DNA from: Epiperipatus broadwayi
Taxonomy: Eukaryota; Onychophora; Udeonychophora; Euonychophora; Peripatidae
DNA: 64,000 nt
NCBI GenBank assembly: GCA_028023455.1
Contig: JAQFVV010006352.1
Coordinates: 1,818,204 to 1,882,203 of the forward strand
Reading direction: 5' to 3'
Of this stretch, positions 39,007 through 47,681 are shown one piece after another (the stretch's first letter is position 1; the number at the start of each line of letters is the position of its first letter). The notes beneath the pieces were generated by a model. The model was not told the origin of the DNA and ran no database searches. It was given only the letters and a program-made list of their open reading frames with translations. The position numbers and the translations under genes were made by a program.

Positions 39007-39106
39007 TTTCTCATGTGTCATAGCATCAGCCGGGAAGCGAACCCGCTAACCCGGGACAACTGCTTGGAAAGCAGCTGTCACTGACCTCTCGACCACCAAT
39101 GCTTGA
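39007..39106 (-). repeat. tRNA-Gly(UCC)-like sequence, right inverted end
   Basis: Read on the minus strand from 39102, GCATTGG and CTGATGC form a seven-pair acceptor stem with G-U pairs. The anticodon arm GCTGC-TTTCCAA-GCAGT has a seven-base loop with TCC at the anticodon position, as in eukaryotic tRNA-Gly(UCC). The 3' part is unusual: about 8 extra bases (CCCGGGTTA before the GCGGGTTCGCTTCCCGG T-arm) expand the variable/T region. This and the conserved non-tRNA extension on both sides (TCAA before, TATGACACATGAG plus A-run after) argue for a tRNA-derived repeat, not a working tRNA gene. The sequence is the reverse complement of the left end at 36232-36306. Confidence 0.78.
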
Positions 39107-39189
39107 CTGTATTTACATTTTTTTTTTATATTTGATTCTTTTTTTAAAAAAAAAAATATATGCATCTTATAATCTTTATATTTATTTAG

Positions 39190-39372
39190 AATGTTCTCAC
39201 ATTTTTGATCAATTTAATGAGGAAAGTTTAAAAGGAGAACTGAATCTGCGTTGTCAACCCAATGGAAATTTTGAAAGTCTGCAATGCTTCGATGATAAAT
39301 GTTTCTGTATTGACAATAAAGGCACTATAACAGCTTGGACAGATGTTGAATTAAAGTGGAACCTAACTTGCT
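39190..39372 (+). CDS. Exon of Tg1-repeat protein: complete Tg1 domain B
   Basis: A 183-nt exon, phase 1 at both ends, following TTTATTTAG and ending at GTGAGT. It encodes a whole Tg1 domain of 60 residues with six cysteines. The first is in ECSHIFDQF, the second in LNLRCQPNGNFESLQC with the third, the fourth and fifth in DDKCFCIDNKGT and the sixth in WNLTC. As in domain A, the C-W-C-V motif is C-F-C. The central loop (FNEESLKGELN) is short compared with domain A, which brings C1 and C2 closer than in domain A. It is a symmetric exon, so it could be duplicated or skipped in frame. The true exon ends at T39372, since the frame runs on through the donor into the intron. Confidence 0.9.
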
Positions 39373-40339
39373 GTGAGTTTTTTGTAATTGTTAATTATGT
39401 TTAATAAATTTGCAATTTTATATTTGTAATCACGTGTCTGACTATTTCCATCGCTTTGATCAAATATTAAATGTTTTCTTTAAAAAAAAAATCAAATTTA
39501 TTTATGCATTTTCAAATACCTTTGAATGTTAGTAATAACATTTAGATTAGTATAGAACATAACACACGTTTTTTTATAGAATATGCCATTTCGAATGTTA
39601 TTATTCTTTTCTTTTTTTCAAGTATTCTTGGCCTATCAAAGTGGCAGTACTAGAATAGGAATCGAAATGAGACCCTTTTGATTTGTGAATATTTAATTTA
39701 AGTTGATGCTCCAATCAATAAGCTATTATATCAAATAAAATATTCAGTGGAATCTTGTTAGTTATCTAATGAGAGTTCTTTAATTTTTATTATTTTTTAA
39801 GGGCAAGATTAATGAAACATTCCAAAACATTATACATTGTTACACTAAAGCTGAATTAGAAAATTATTTGATGTTATCATTTGAGGTGCTTTTTAAACTT
39901 TTGTTCTTTTTATTTTTATTTTTTTACTCAATAATTTTGTATTTTCCCAACGGAATTTATGTCCATTAATACATGTAGGGTTTATTACTTTCAACATGAA
40001 TTTTTCCTATTTAATCACAACATTTCCAGTTATATTTTGTAAAGTTTGGATTTCTCATAAACTATGATGTTTGGAATGACTGCAATTTTTTTAGATTCCT
40101 GTTATTCTAGTATGTACTCATTATTATGTTTAATGAAATAATCTTGTAAATCAGAGCATTATATTAATTTCAGTAATCTGAATGGAAAGGTGTTGATTTG
40201 TTTCACATGATAGTACCTTTCATTAGTCAGAACAAGATACATTAAAAATAATAGAGAATAATACTTCTCATTATATTGTGTTCTGCGCTATGTTATTACA
40301 AGTGAATCTATTTGATAAGCATAAATAAAGTTTAAATTT
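39373..40339. other. Start of intron 4, no gene seen
   Basis: AT-rich intron DNA after a GTGAGT donor. No coding pattern, RNA gene or long repeat is recognised. Confidence 0.35.
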
Positions 40340-40560
40340 TGGGGGAATAATCACCAATATATGTATTTTGTGCTAAACCAGCACTCATCAGTTTGTCCAC
40401 ATTAATATCTCCCACATACATATATAATCAGTGTTTAGTTTTATATTAAGATAGCAAATTCTCATTCTTTAATGGATAGGATTCAATCTACTCCAACATC
40501 CAACTTTTCAGCCATCCATATCATTGAAAATCTGAGATGAAAAGCCTAAATCCCATGCTG
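40340..40560 (-). mobile_element. Hammerhead-ribozyme repeat, unit A (tandem downstream unit)
   Basis: Minus-strand unit lying directly downstream, in its own orientation, of unit B. It begins at CATCTCAGATTTTCAATGAT (40540 downwards), passes GGAGTAGATTGAA and AAACTAAACACTGATTATAT, and reaches the hammerhead core. The core is CTGATGA (40391-40385), a stem II hairpin TGCT-GGTTT-AGCA, then AAAA where GAAA is required. The unit stops about 50 nt beyond the ribozyme, as expected if the monomer boundary is near the self-cleavage site. The core-to-core distance to unit B is 479 nt. Confidence 0.75.
40360..40425 (-). ncRNA. Decayed hammerhead ribozyme of unit A
   Basis: Core CTGATGAG, hairpin TGCTGGTTTAGCA and C remain, but the required GAAA is AAAA. 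An ancestral CGAAA changed to CAAAA would be a CpG transition. Proximal stem I (ACAAA against TTGGT) has one A-G mismatch. Self-cleavage is not expected. Confidence 0.7.
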
Positions 40561-40990
40561 ATGCCAACATTATTGCCATACCCATGTTGACCTTAAGTCA
40601 CTCTGACCCCTCATCTATGGGACTATCCATTTAAATACATAGAAGAGAGAGGGATGGGCAGGATACAAGCTCCATATGTAAATATTTGAAAACCAGGCAC
40701 TCTTCAAAACCTGGAGCTTAATTGTAAATATAGGGGATTTGAACTCAGACTTTCAAGCACAATTCAACTATCCACATCAGCTCACACAACTGATAAACAT
40801 GACCAGATACATGCAGAAAATATAAACAATCACCAATATACATATTTTATGCTAAACCAGCACTCATCAGTTGGCCCAGATTGTTCAGTTTTATATTAAG
40901 ATAACAAATCCTCATTCTTTAATGGACAGGCTTCAATCTACTCCAACCTCCAACTTTTCAGCCATCCATATCATTGAAAATCTGAGATGG
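40561..40990 (-). mobile_element. Hammerhead-ribozyme repeat, unit B (full unit)
   Basis: Minus-strand unit running from CCATCTCAGATTTTCAATGA (40990 downwards) through the ribozyme core CTGATGA (40870-40864), stem II TGCT-GGTTT-AGCA and a decayed AAAA. The second half has a tRNA-like box B (GAGTTCAAATCCCC, about 40750-40735) and a tail to GATTTAGGCTTTT at about 40550, where unit A begins without a gap. About 29 nt just upstream of the core, present in units A and C, are deleted. This removes the distal stem I strand. With unit A this forms a head-to-tail dimer. Confidence 0.75.
40830..40885 (-). ncRNA. Decayed hammerhead ribozyme of unit B
   Basis: Core CTGATGAG and hairpin TGCTGGTTTAGCA remain. 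GAAA is changed to AAAA. Proximal stem I (GCCAA against TTGGT) still pairs with one G-U. The distal stem I strand is deleted. Self-cleavage is not expected. Confidence 0.7.
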
Positions 40991-41295
40991 AGTAGATTGA
41001 AGCTTGTTCATTAAATAATGAGGATTTGCTATCTTAATATAAAACTGAACACTGATTATATATATGTGTGTGGGAGATGATAATCAGGACCAACTGATGA
41101 ATGCTGGTTTAGCATGAAATACGCATATTGGTGACTACTTATCTTTTCTGCATGTATGTGGTTATGTGTATCAGTTGTGTAAGATTATGTGGATAGTTGA
41201 ATTGTGCTTGAAAGTCTGAGTTCAAATCCCCTATTTTACAATTAAGCTCCAGGTTTGTGACGAGTGCCATATTCAAATATTAACAATTAAATAAG
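40988..41295 (+). mobile_element. Hammerhead-ribozyme repeat, unit C (inverted, 5'-truncated)
   Basis: Plus-strand unit joined head-to-head to unit B at about 40988 (AGATGG / AGTAGATTG). It runs through AATATAAAACTGAACACTG, the intact ribozyme (41079-41143), TTTTCTGCATGTATGTGG, the box B-like GAGTTCAAATCCCCT (about 41218-41233) and ACAATTAAGCTCCAGG. It ends near 41295. B and C together make an inverted repeat of about 300 nt per arm. Confidence 0.75.
41079..41143 (+). ncRNA. Type I hammerhead ribozyme, intact core
   Basis: All invariant elements are present in order. Distal stem I is GATAA (41079-41083), paired with TTATC (41139-41143). Proximal stem I is ACCAA (41089-41093), paired with TTGGT (41128-41132). 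The core CTGATGA spans 41094-41100. Stem II is ATGCT / AGCAT with a GGTTT loop (41101-41115), and GAAA spans 41116-41119. Stem III is very short, an AT/AT pair around the ACGC loop (41119-41126), leaving the cleavage triplet ATA. Cleavage is predicted between 41127 and 41128. Internal loops inside stem I could supply the loop-loop contacts seen in natural hammerheads. The weak stem III is typical of ribozymes in retrozymes and Penelope-like elements, which are often active as dimers. No activity can be shown from sequence. Confidence 0.78.
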
Positions 41296-43359
41296 ATGAT
41301 GCAAAAAGTCCACTATATATCTGCAAGTTAAAGCAATGAGCATTAAATTTTAGATATACTTTTCAATTTTTAATTTGTAATTTGATTTACTATGAATGAT
41401 AATATAATCATCATCATAAAACATCTTAATACTGGGGGTGTAAATAATACAAATAAAACAAATATGTTGTGCTTCAGTTTATATCATGTCATTTATGTTT
41501 AATTGAAAAAAAAATTATTTTTTAAACAAAAATTATTTTATAAAATATTTGATCATTTTATAATATTTTAGCATATTCGCAAGGGAAGTCGAACTTTTTA
41601 AAAATTTAAATTATCCAAAAACAGTTTTCCTTTATATCTTGAATGAATAATAAAAATGGAACAATAAGAGAAATCTTTTATTTTGAATTGTTGAAAAAGT
41701 TGCGCAAAAGCTTCTGGTTTAATTCTGATTGCATAAAAATGACATCGAGTCACAATATTAATTTAGCATAAAAGTTATATAGCAATTTTTCTGAGATATT
41801 AGAGAGAAATAACACATCTAAGAATTATAAAGGCGTTGAACGTGATTGTAAAAGCATTTATAAATACCTTACGTGTTTTTATTATTATCAACAAAAATAT
41901 ACAATTATTTATTTTGTTTATTTCAAGAAATGAAGTGTAGTAACTTCATATTAGCATATTAAGAATTAAATAATATATTTTTATATTAAAAACTAAAGTG
42001 GATATTTTTTTGAAAATTTATATGCATTTTCATATGAGATAAATTATTATTTTTTTTTGTACAACTTGGAACAAATTTTTAATTACAAGCATTTTGTGAG
42101 ACAGCATAGTACCAGCCCAGTGGCAAAGGGGTCAACTTAAGAACTAAATATTCCTGGAATTATTATTGTCAAAGAAAAGTAAAAAAAAATCTCAGCTTGG
42201 CTGGCTAAGGGGTCAAACTTCAAATGACCTCCAATCAACCTTATGACTTTGTTAATCCTATTTATAATGAAACAAAGCTATTAGGTAATTTAAATATATT
42301 TCATGGAATAAAAATGCGATTTTTAATTTTTGAACATTTATTTAACAAATTATATTTAATTTGTTTTCTTTATAAGTGTAAAAAATTAATCAAACAAAAA
42401 TTAGTGAATATGTAATTTTTTTTCAATAGATAAAAGACATTCCGTCAAGCTACTTCTATTAAAAAAATCAATGTTATTAATGTAATAAAAATAATAGTAT
42501 TATGATGTTCAAACACAAAAATGACATGGTAAAAGCATTGGTGGGAGAGTGGTCTATCTTGCCGACTTATAGTCCTGATCACTAGAGCTGAAAGAGGTCA
42601 ATGTCATGGAAAGTACTCCACGTCCATTTCAACGCCATAACTACATCTTTGGGGTCATGCAATCAGTTGGGCACGTTACTCTACATGCTAACACACTTCA
42701 AATTACATTGATATCAACATCCATATATCCCTCCACCAACTTTGACACAACTATGAAACAAATAGTCTCAAATCAAACTCCCTTTAAACTAACATATACT
42801 TAAATGAGTCTAAGCGGCTATCTACACCCAACTTATATTTAAGTCAATTTACTAATTTAATTTATTACAAAAAAATATTTAGTTTAGGGTATTTAACTTA
42901 TTTTAAAATCATGCATTGCATTCAACTTGTTTTTACATCAAATAATATATTTGACCTATTTTTAAAATCTAATAATGCACAAATAATGATATATGTTTGA
43001 TTTTATCTTTAAATTTATGTTTGCAATCGCAAACTCCTGCCCTATTACAAACAGATCGTATACTAAGCATAAATATATATAAAAATATAGCACATATTTT
43101 AAAAAGATTATGTTTAACTTTAGATAAGACTTAAAATTGCCAAGTTTATAAAAAAATAAAGTTTAGGTTTGATCAGAAGAAAGTCTATAGTTTGAAGATT
43201 TTTAAATTAAAGAGAGTTTATATTTTATTCTTATCATTTATAATTTATACTTTCCTTTCTCCAGGCTTCTTTCTTCGTGACAAATATCTGAGTTTATGCA
43301 AGAGCCATTTCTTGCAGATGATGATGATTTATGAAGATTTACGATGATTTCTAAAGGTG
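41296..43359. other. Intron sequence with tRNA-like fragments, no gene
   Basis: AT-rich DNA. At 42106-42220 two short pieces, CCAGTGGCAAAGGGGTCAAC and TGGCTGGCTAAGGGGTCAAA, look like copies of one tRNA-like or SINE-like motif. At 42535-42610 AGCATTGGTGGGAGAGTGGT followed by CTATCTTGCCGACTTATAGT resembles the first half of a tRNA (acceptor and D arm), similar in its opening to the repeats at 36.2 and 39.1 kb. None folds into a complete tRNA by eye. Confidence 0.35.
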
Positions 43360-43470
43360 GTACCAGTAGTTCGATCCTGGGATCCATGGAGATGAAAGCT
43401 GCCTTCGACCTGGCCGATCGAAGGAAGTGCGATGAAACAGATTACATTTTTGATAACGGCGCGACAATAA
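43360..43470 (+). repeat. GC-rich segment with box B-like motif and palindrome
   Basis: The segment contains GTAGTTCGATCCTGGGATCC (box B-like GTTCGATCC, itself followed by its inverse) and CCTTCGACCTGGCCGATCGA, which folds on itself through TTCGA/TCGAA. The composition is far from the flanking AT-rich intron. It is preceded by TTTCTCCAG at 43264, which looks like an acceptor, but the frame after it (FFLRDKYLSLCKSHF) stops quickly and has no Tg1 character. A mobile-element fragment is more likely than an exon. Confidence 0.4.
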
Positions 43471-43964
43471 CTTTTTAAATTTTTTACTTTTCAGCAATGA
43501 CAAATGAATTTAAAATTCTAATCTTCTAATTAATTATTTCTTTTGAATTTTTCTTTTTATAATCCTGAAGTGTCTTATCTAGGAATGCACGGATCCATCT
43601 GACATATTTCATATATGTATTTCATTGGTTCATTGGGTTTGTGGCTAAGTAGATTTTTCCATTGTAGTCAGTGTATATCTTTTGGGTGAGAAAAGCAAGT
43701 CTTTTGTTTCTACTTCTCGACTCTTATCTATTTCATAGTAATCTTTTTAATGGTTATTTTGCCCTAAGGACCTGTTTTTAATTTTATTTTTAAAATTAAA
43801 ATGTTTTTTTATTATATTTATATAAGATTAGAATCTTTGCTTAGATTCTAAACATTTTTTAAACTTATTTTATTTGAATATTTAAATGAAACTTATTAAT
43901 AAATTAATAATTCATTATTTGTGCATTTTGAACGTCTGTGCTTTTAATTTAGTATTAGATATGT

Positions 43965-44008
43965 AACATATATATATATCCCCTTACAATATATATATAT
44001 ATATATAT

Positions 44009-44054
<46 letters not shown>

Positions 44055-44078
44055 AGGGATATATATATATATATATTG
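43965..44078. repeat. TA-rich palindrome around (TA)n arrays
   Basis: CCCTTACA (43981-43988) and TGTAAGGG (44051-44058) face each other in inverted orientation. Each is flanked on both sides by TA runs, with an inner ATTGTATA step. The whole can form a long cruciform. Confidence 0.85.
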
Positions 44079-44652
44079 TGACCTTCCAAATTGACACCAT
44101 GAAGGAAAGTGGGAAGTTCACATTGTTCCAATAGTGGTCAGGGGTACATAATGAGGAAAAAAACGAATTGTGATATAACTTAATGTATAATTCGTTTGAA
44201 AAGTTCTTAGGATGTTAGTTTGGAATGTATCAATCATTAAATTTTTTTTTGTATATCTAATGATGGGAGAGGGAAATGGATTATATCAGGAGTTGTTGGT
44301 ATGAACGCTAAACCAGTGGGAATGAGTATTGTTTGTCTGTAAGGCCACAATGAGTGCTTATTCTCTAATCTATTGTTTATTGCCATTCCAAAATCCAACT
44401 TGTATATGTGGGTGCATGTCCGTTCACATCATTCCACACTCCACACCTCATTCATATTTCTAATTATCACTCAGAATATCCATCTTGCAATAACATTAAT
44501 TATTTTGCTATAGATATTGCTAATAGCTCAATCATTAATAGACCTCTGGATTAATAAACATACAGAAGCACACACATACACACCATCAGTTAGTATAATT
44601 TTCTTTATTAATTATTTATTGCATAAAATCTTTTATTTCAAAATATAAAAGT
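44079..44652. other. Intron sequence, no gene seen
   Basis: Slightly GC-richer than its neighbours (for example GACACCATGAAGGAAAGTGG near 44094), but with no recognised frame or repeat family. Confidence 0.3.
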
Positions 44653-44684
44653 TATTTATTTCATTTATTATTAGTTAGTATTTG

Positions 44685-44722
<38 letters not shown>

Positions 44723-44752
44723 AATACTAACTAATAATAAATGAAATAAATA
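44653..44752. repeat. Perfect hairpin with (TA)n loop beside the Penelope-like pair
   Basis: The left arm 44653-44686 (contains TTATTAGTTAGTATTTGTA) and right arm 44719-44752 (contains TACAAATACTAACTAATAA) are exact reverse complements of 34 nt. They are separated by about 32 nt of TA. The right arm runs into another TA stretch (44750-44764) that ends where the Penelope-like terminal sequence begins. Confidence 0.9.
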
Positions 44753-44764
44753 TATATATATATA

Positions 44765-46720
44765 TAAAATCAAAACTACCCCAAATCCAAAATTAAAACA
44801 GACCAGCATAAAAATAATATAAAAAACACAACCTAAGGTTTCACTGCTACAAGCAGACTTCTCAAGTGTAAAGAACTACAAAAACTACACAATATTAAAA
44901 ACTACCCACAAATCCATTCACTTCCCATTCACTCTTAATATTAAAAGAACTCTTAAATAAGTTAATTGCTTCAGAATAATAAATTTTCAATAATAAAGAC
45001 TCTTTAATTCTTCTTTTGATTTCATTTCTCTCAAAGAAGACAACCTTAGCTTCATCAAAATCAATAGTGTGGCCTGTATCTTTTTCATGGACATACAAAG
45101 CAGAACTAAGGTATCTATTTTTAACTCTACTTTTATGAACCTTTATTCTTTCATTTAAACTCAAACTATCTGACCTATGTAAACCTTCTTACAAAATAAA
45201 CAAGGAATAAAATATACTACACCAGGAATAGTCTTTCTAACAAAAACTTCTTTTGTATTATTTAATAAATTATTCAATGTAACACCCCTTTTCCAAGTAA
45301 TTTTCTTATTTCCAAACAATATACTATTTCTACACACAATTTTATAAGAAGACAATTTAAATGGCAAAAAAATAAAATCATATTTTTCTTTAAACTTTAC
45401 ATTCTTACAAATATTACTATTAAATAAAATACTTTTAACAAATTTATTAGAGTATCCAACACTCAAGTAATCTTTATAAATTTGATATTTTTGAAACAAA
45501 GCAACCCCACTAGAATTATTTAATTTAATATTCCTATGACAATAATTCCTTAAAGCAACTACTTTATGAGATACAGACTGATAGCTATCAGGTTTAATTA
45601 TAGATCTTAATTTTTTACTTTTAACTAAATGACTGCACAATAAACAATTAGTTTCTACATTTCTAATCACCAAAAGATCTAAAAAATTTAACTTACCAAA
45701 ATCTAACCCCCATCCTTCTAACACAAATTTTATAGAAGGATCAAAACAATTAAACTCATTTACAAATTCCTCCAATTTATCATTCTCAACTACAAATAAA
45801 CAATCATCAACATATCTGACAAATAATTTTACATATAAACAATTCTTTTTAATAATAATTTCCTCTTCCATAAAACTAATATAAACTGAACATACTAAAG
45901 GAGAAATAATATAACCTATTATCCAACCTTCCTTAATCTTATAAAAATTACCATAAAGGTAATACATAGAATCTTCCAATAACAAAAGCAAATCTTTAAT
46001 TACCTTAATTTTATTTTTTGATAAAGAACTTTTCTTAATCAATACAGACAAAAGAACATCAATACTGCTTAACTTATTAACAGACTGATACATATTTTCA
46101 ATATCTAAACTTCCAAATACCCAATTACTTTCCATTTTAAAATTATTAACCTTATCAAAAGCCTCAAAAGAAGAAACTGTGTACTGATCAAAATCAACAA
46201 ATTGTTTTAAAAAATTATTCAAGAATCTAGAAATACCCTCTACAACCCTACCTGTAAAATCAAAAATAAATCTTAAAGGAAAACCATCTTTATGAGTTTT
46301 AATATTCACAAACATCTTAGCTGATGTAAAATCATTAGGATAGCATTTTAAATAATCTATTCTATTAAAAATTTTTAAATTAACCATTTTCTTCATAATA
46401 TCTATCAATTTTCTTTTAATCAAATTACCTGGATCTTTATCTAACAACATATATTTACCATTATTTAATTCTCTTTCCATTTTCTCTTTGAATTCATCTC
46501 CTTTCATAATAACAAACCTACCAGATTTGTCTTCATGAGAAATGATTACATCATTAGCAGTTAACCTATTCTTAAGATGTTTAATCTCAGCAGGATTAAT
46601 AACAAATTTTTCTTTCCTTTTTAAACTTTTATTCAAAATCGATTGAATACCAACTTTCTGCTCATCACTCAAATTACTAGATTCAATAGACGAAATTGTA
46701 TCAAAAACTATATTTTTTGA
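44765..46720 (-). pseudogene. Penelope-like element, minus-strand unit, RT nearly intact
   Basis: An open frame of over 500 codons on the minus strand (about 46720 to 45161) encodes the N-terminal region (HEDKSGRFVIMKGDEFKEKM), FVNIKTHKDGFPLRFI (KIHK-type motif), SLDIENMYQSV, KIKEGWIIGYIISPLVCSVY, the catalytic LFVRYVDDCLFVV, LNFLDLLVIR, and the start of the GIY-YIG domain, VVYFIPCLFCKKVYIGQ. There the frame breaks by a one-base loss, judged against the inverted copy, and resumes at 45164-44895 with the rest of the nuclease (LNERIKVHKSR, HEKDTGHTIDF, FFERNEIKRRIKESLL). The usual M-G-S-P-L-S-P segment is I-G-Y-I-I-S-P. It is the least decayed Penelope-like unit in the window. It is joined at its 5' side to an inverted partial copy. 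Confidence 0.92.
44826..44869 (-). ncRNA. Hammerhead-shaped motif in Penelope-like terminus, left, core mutated
   Basis: On the minus strand, ACAC is followed by TTGAGAA, a hairpin with CTGC-TTGTA-GCAG, GAAA, a three-pair stem ACC-TTA-GGT, T, and GTGT, which pairs with the opening ACAC. This is the layout of a type I hammerhead, but the first core stretch should be CTGATGA; here the first C is T and the G before the final A is A. Hammerheads are known in Penelope-like termini. Confidence 0.45.
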
Positions 46721-47660
46721 ATGAAAAAAATCTTTTGGTGATTAGAAATGTAGAAATTAATTGTTTATTGTGCAGTCATTTAGTTAAAAGTAAAGAATTA
46801 AGATCTATAATTAAACCTGATAGCTATCAGTCTGTATCTCATAAATTAGCTGCTTTAAGGAATTATTGTCATAGAAATATTAAATTAAATAATTCTAGTG
46901 GGGTTTCTTTGTTTCAGAAATATCAATTTCATAAAGATTACTTGAGTATTGGATACTCTGATAAATTTGTTAAAAGTATTTTATTTAATAGTAATATTTG
47001 TAAGGCTGTAAAGGTTAAAGAAAAATATGATTTTATTTCTTTGCCATTTAAATTGTCTTTTTATAAAATTGTGTGTAGAAATAGTATATTGTTTGGAAAT
47101 AAGAAAATTGCTTGGAAAAGGGGTGTTACATTGAATAATTTATTAAATAATACAAAAGAAGTTTTTGATAGAAAGACTATTCCTGGTGTAGTATATTTTA
47201 TTCCTTGTTTATTTGTAAGAAGGTTTACATAGGTCAGAGTAGTTTGAGTTTAAATGAAAGAATAAAGTTCATAAAAGTAGAGTTAAAAATAGATATCTTA
47301 GTTCTGCTTTGTATGTCCATGAAAAAGATACAGGCCACACTATTGATTTTGATGAAGCTAAGTTTGTCTTCTTTGAGAGAAATGAAATCAAAAGAAGAAT
47401 TAAAAAGTCTTTATTATTGAAAATTTATTATTCTGAAGCAATTAACTTATTTAAGAGTTCTTTTAATATTAAGGGTGGATGGGAAGTGAATGGATTTGTG
47501 GGTAGTTTTTAATATTATATATATTGTGTAGTTTTTGCAGTTCTTTACACTTGAGAAGTCTGCTTGTAGCAGTGAAACCTTAGGTTGTGTTTTTTATATT
47601 ATTTTTATGCTGGTCTGGTTTAATTTTGGATTTGGGGTAGTTTTGATTTTATATTGACTA
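46721..47660 (+). pseudogene. Penelope-like element, inverted 5'-truncated copy
   Basis: This is the plus-strand counterpart of 44765-45700, beginning at LLVIRNVEINCLLCSHLVKS inside the end of the RT domain. It is nearly identical in protein and DNA to the minus-strand unit, so the pair is an inverted repeat of about 930 nt per arm joined head-to-head through the body of the longer unit. It has its own single-base losses, at the CLF-C site of the nuclease (about 47212) and again near 47268, different from the break in the minus-strand unit. The 3' non-coding end (about 47515-47660) matches 44765-44890 in inverse. Partial copies attached to full ones are common for Penelope-like elements. Confidence 0.9.
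47547..47590 (+). ncRNA. Hammerhead-shaped motif in Penelope-like terminus, right, core mutated
   Basis: Same motif as at 44826-44869 in the inverted unit, with the same core deviations: TTGAGAA at 47551-47557, GAAA at 47574-47577, and GTGT at 47587-47590 pairing with ACAC at 47547-47550. Confidence 0.45.
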
Positions 47661-47681
47661 GTTTAGCTTTATGCTTGTAAT

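Noticed and set aside
43264-43350. Possible exon after TTTCTCCAG
   Set aside because: The acceptor is good, but the reading has a single cysteine, stops within about 30 codons and does not continue the Tg1 pattern. The exons at 39190 and 57476 already join in phase without it.
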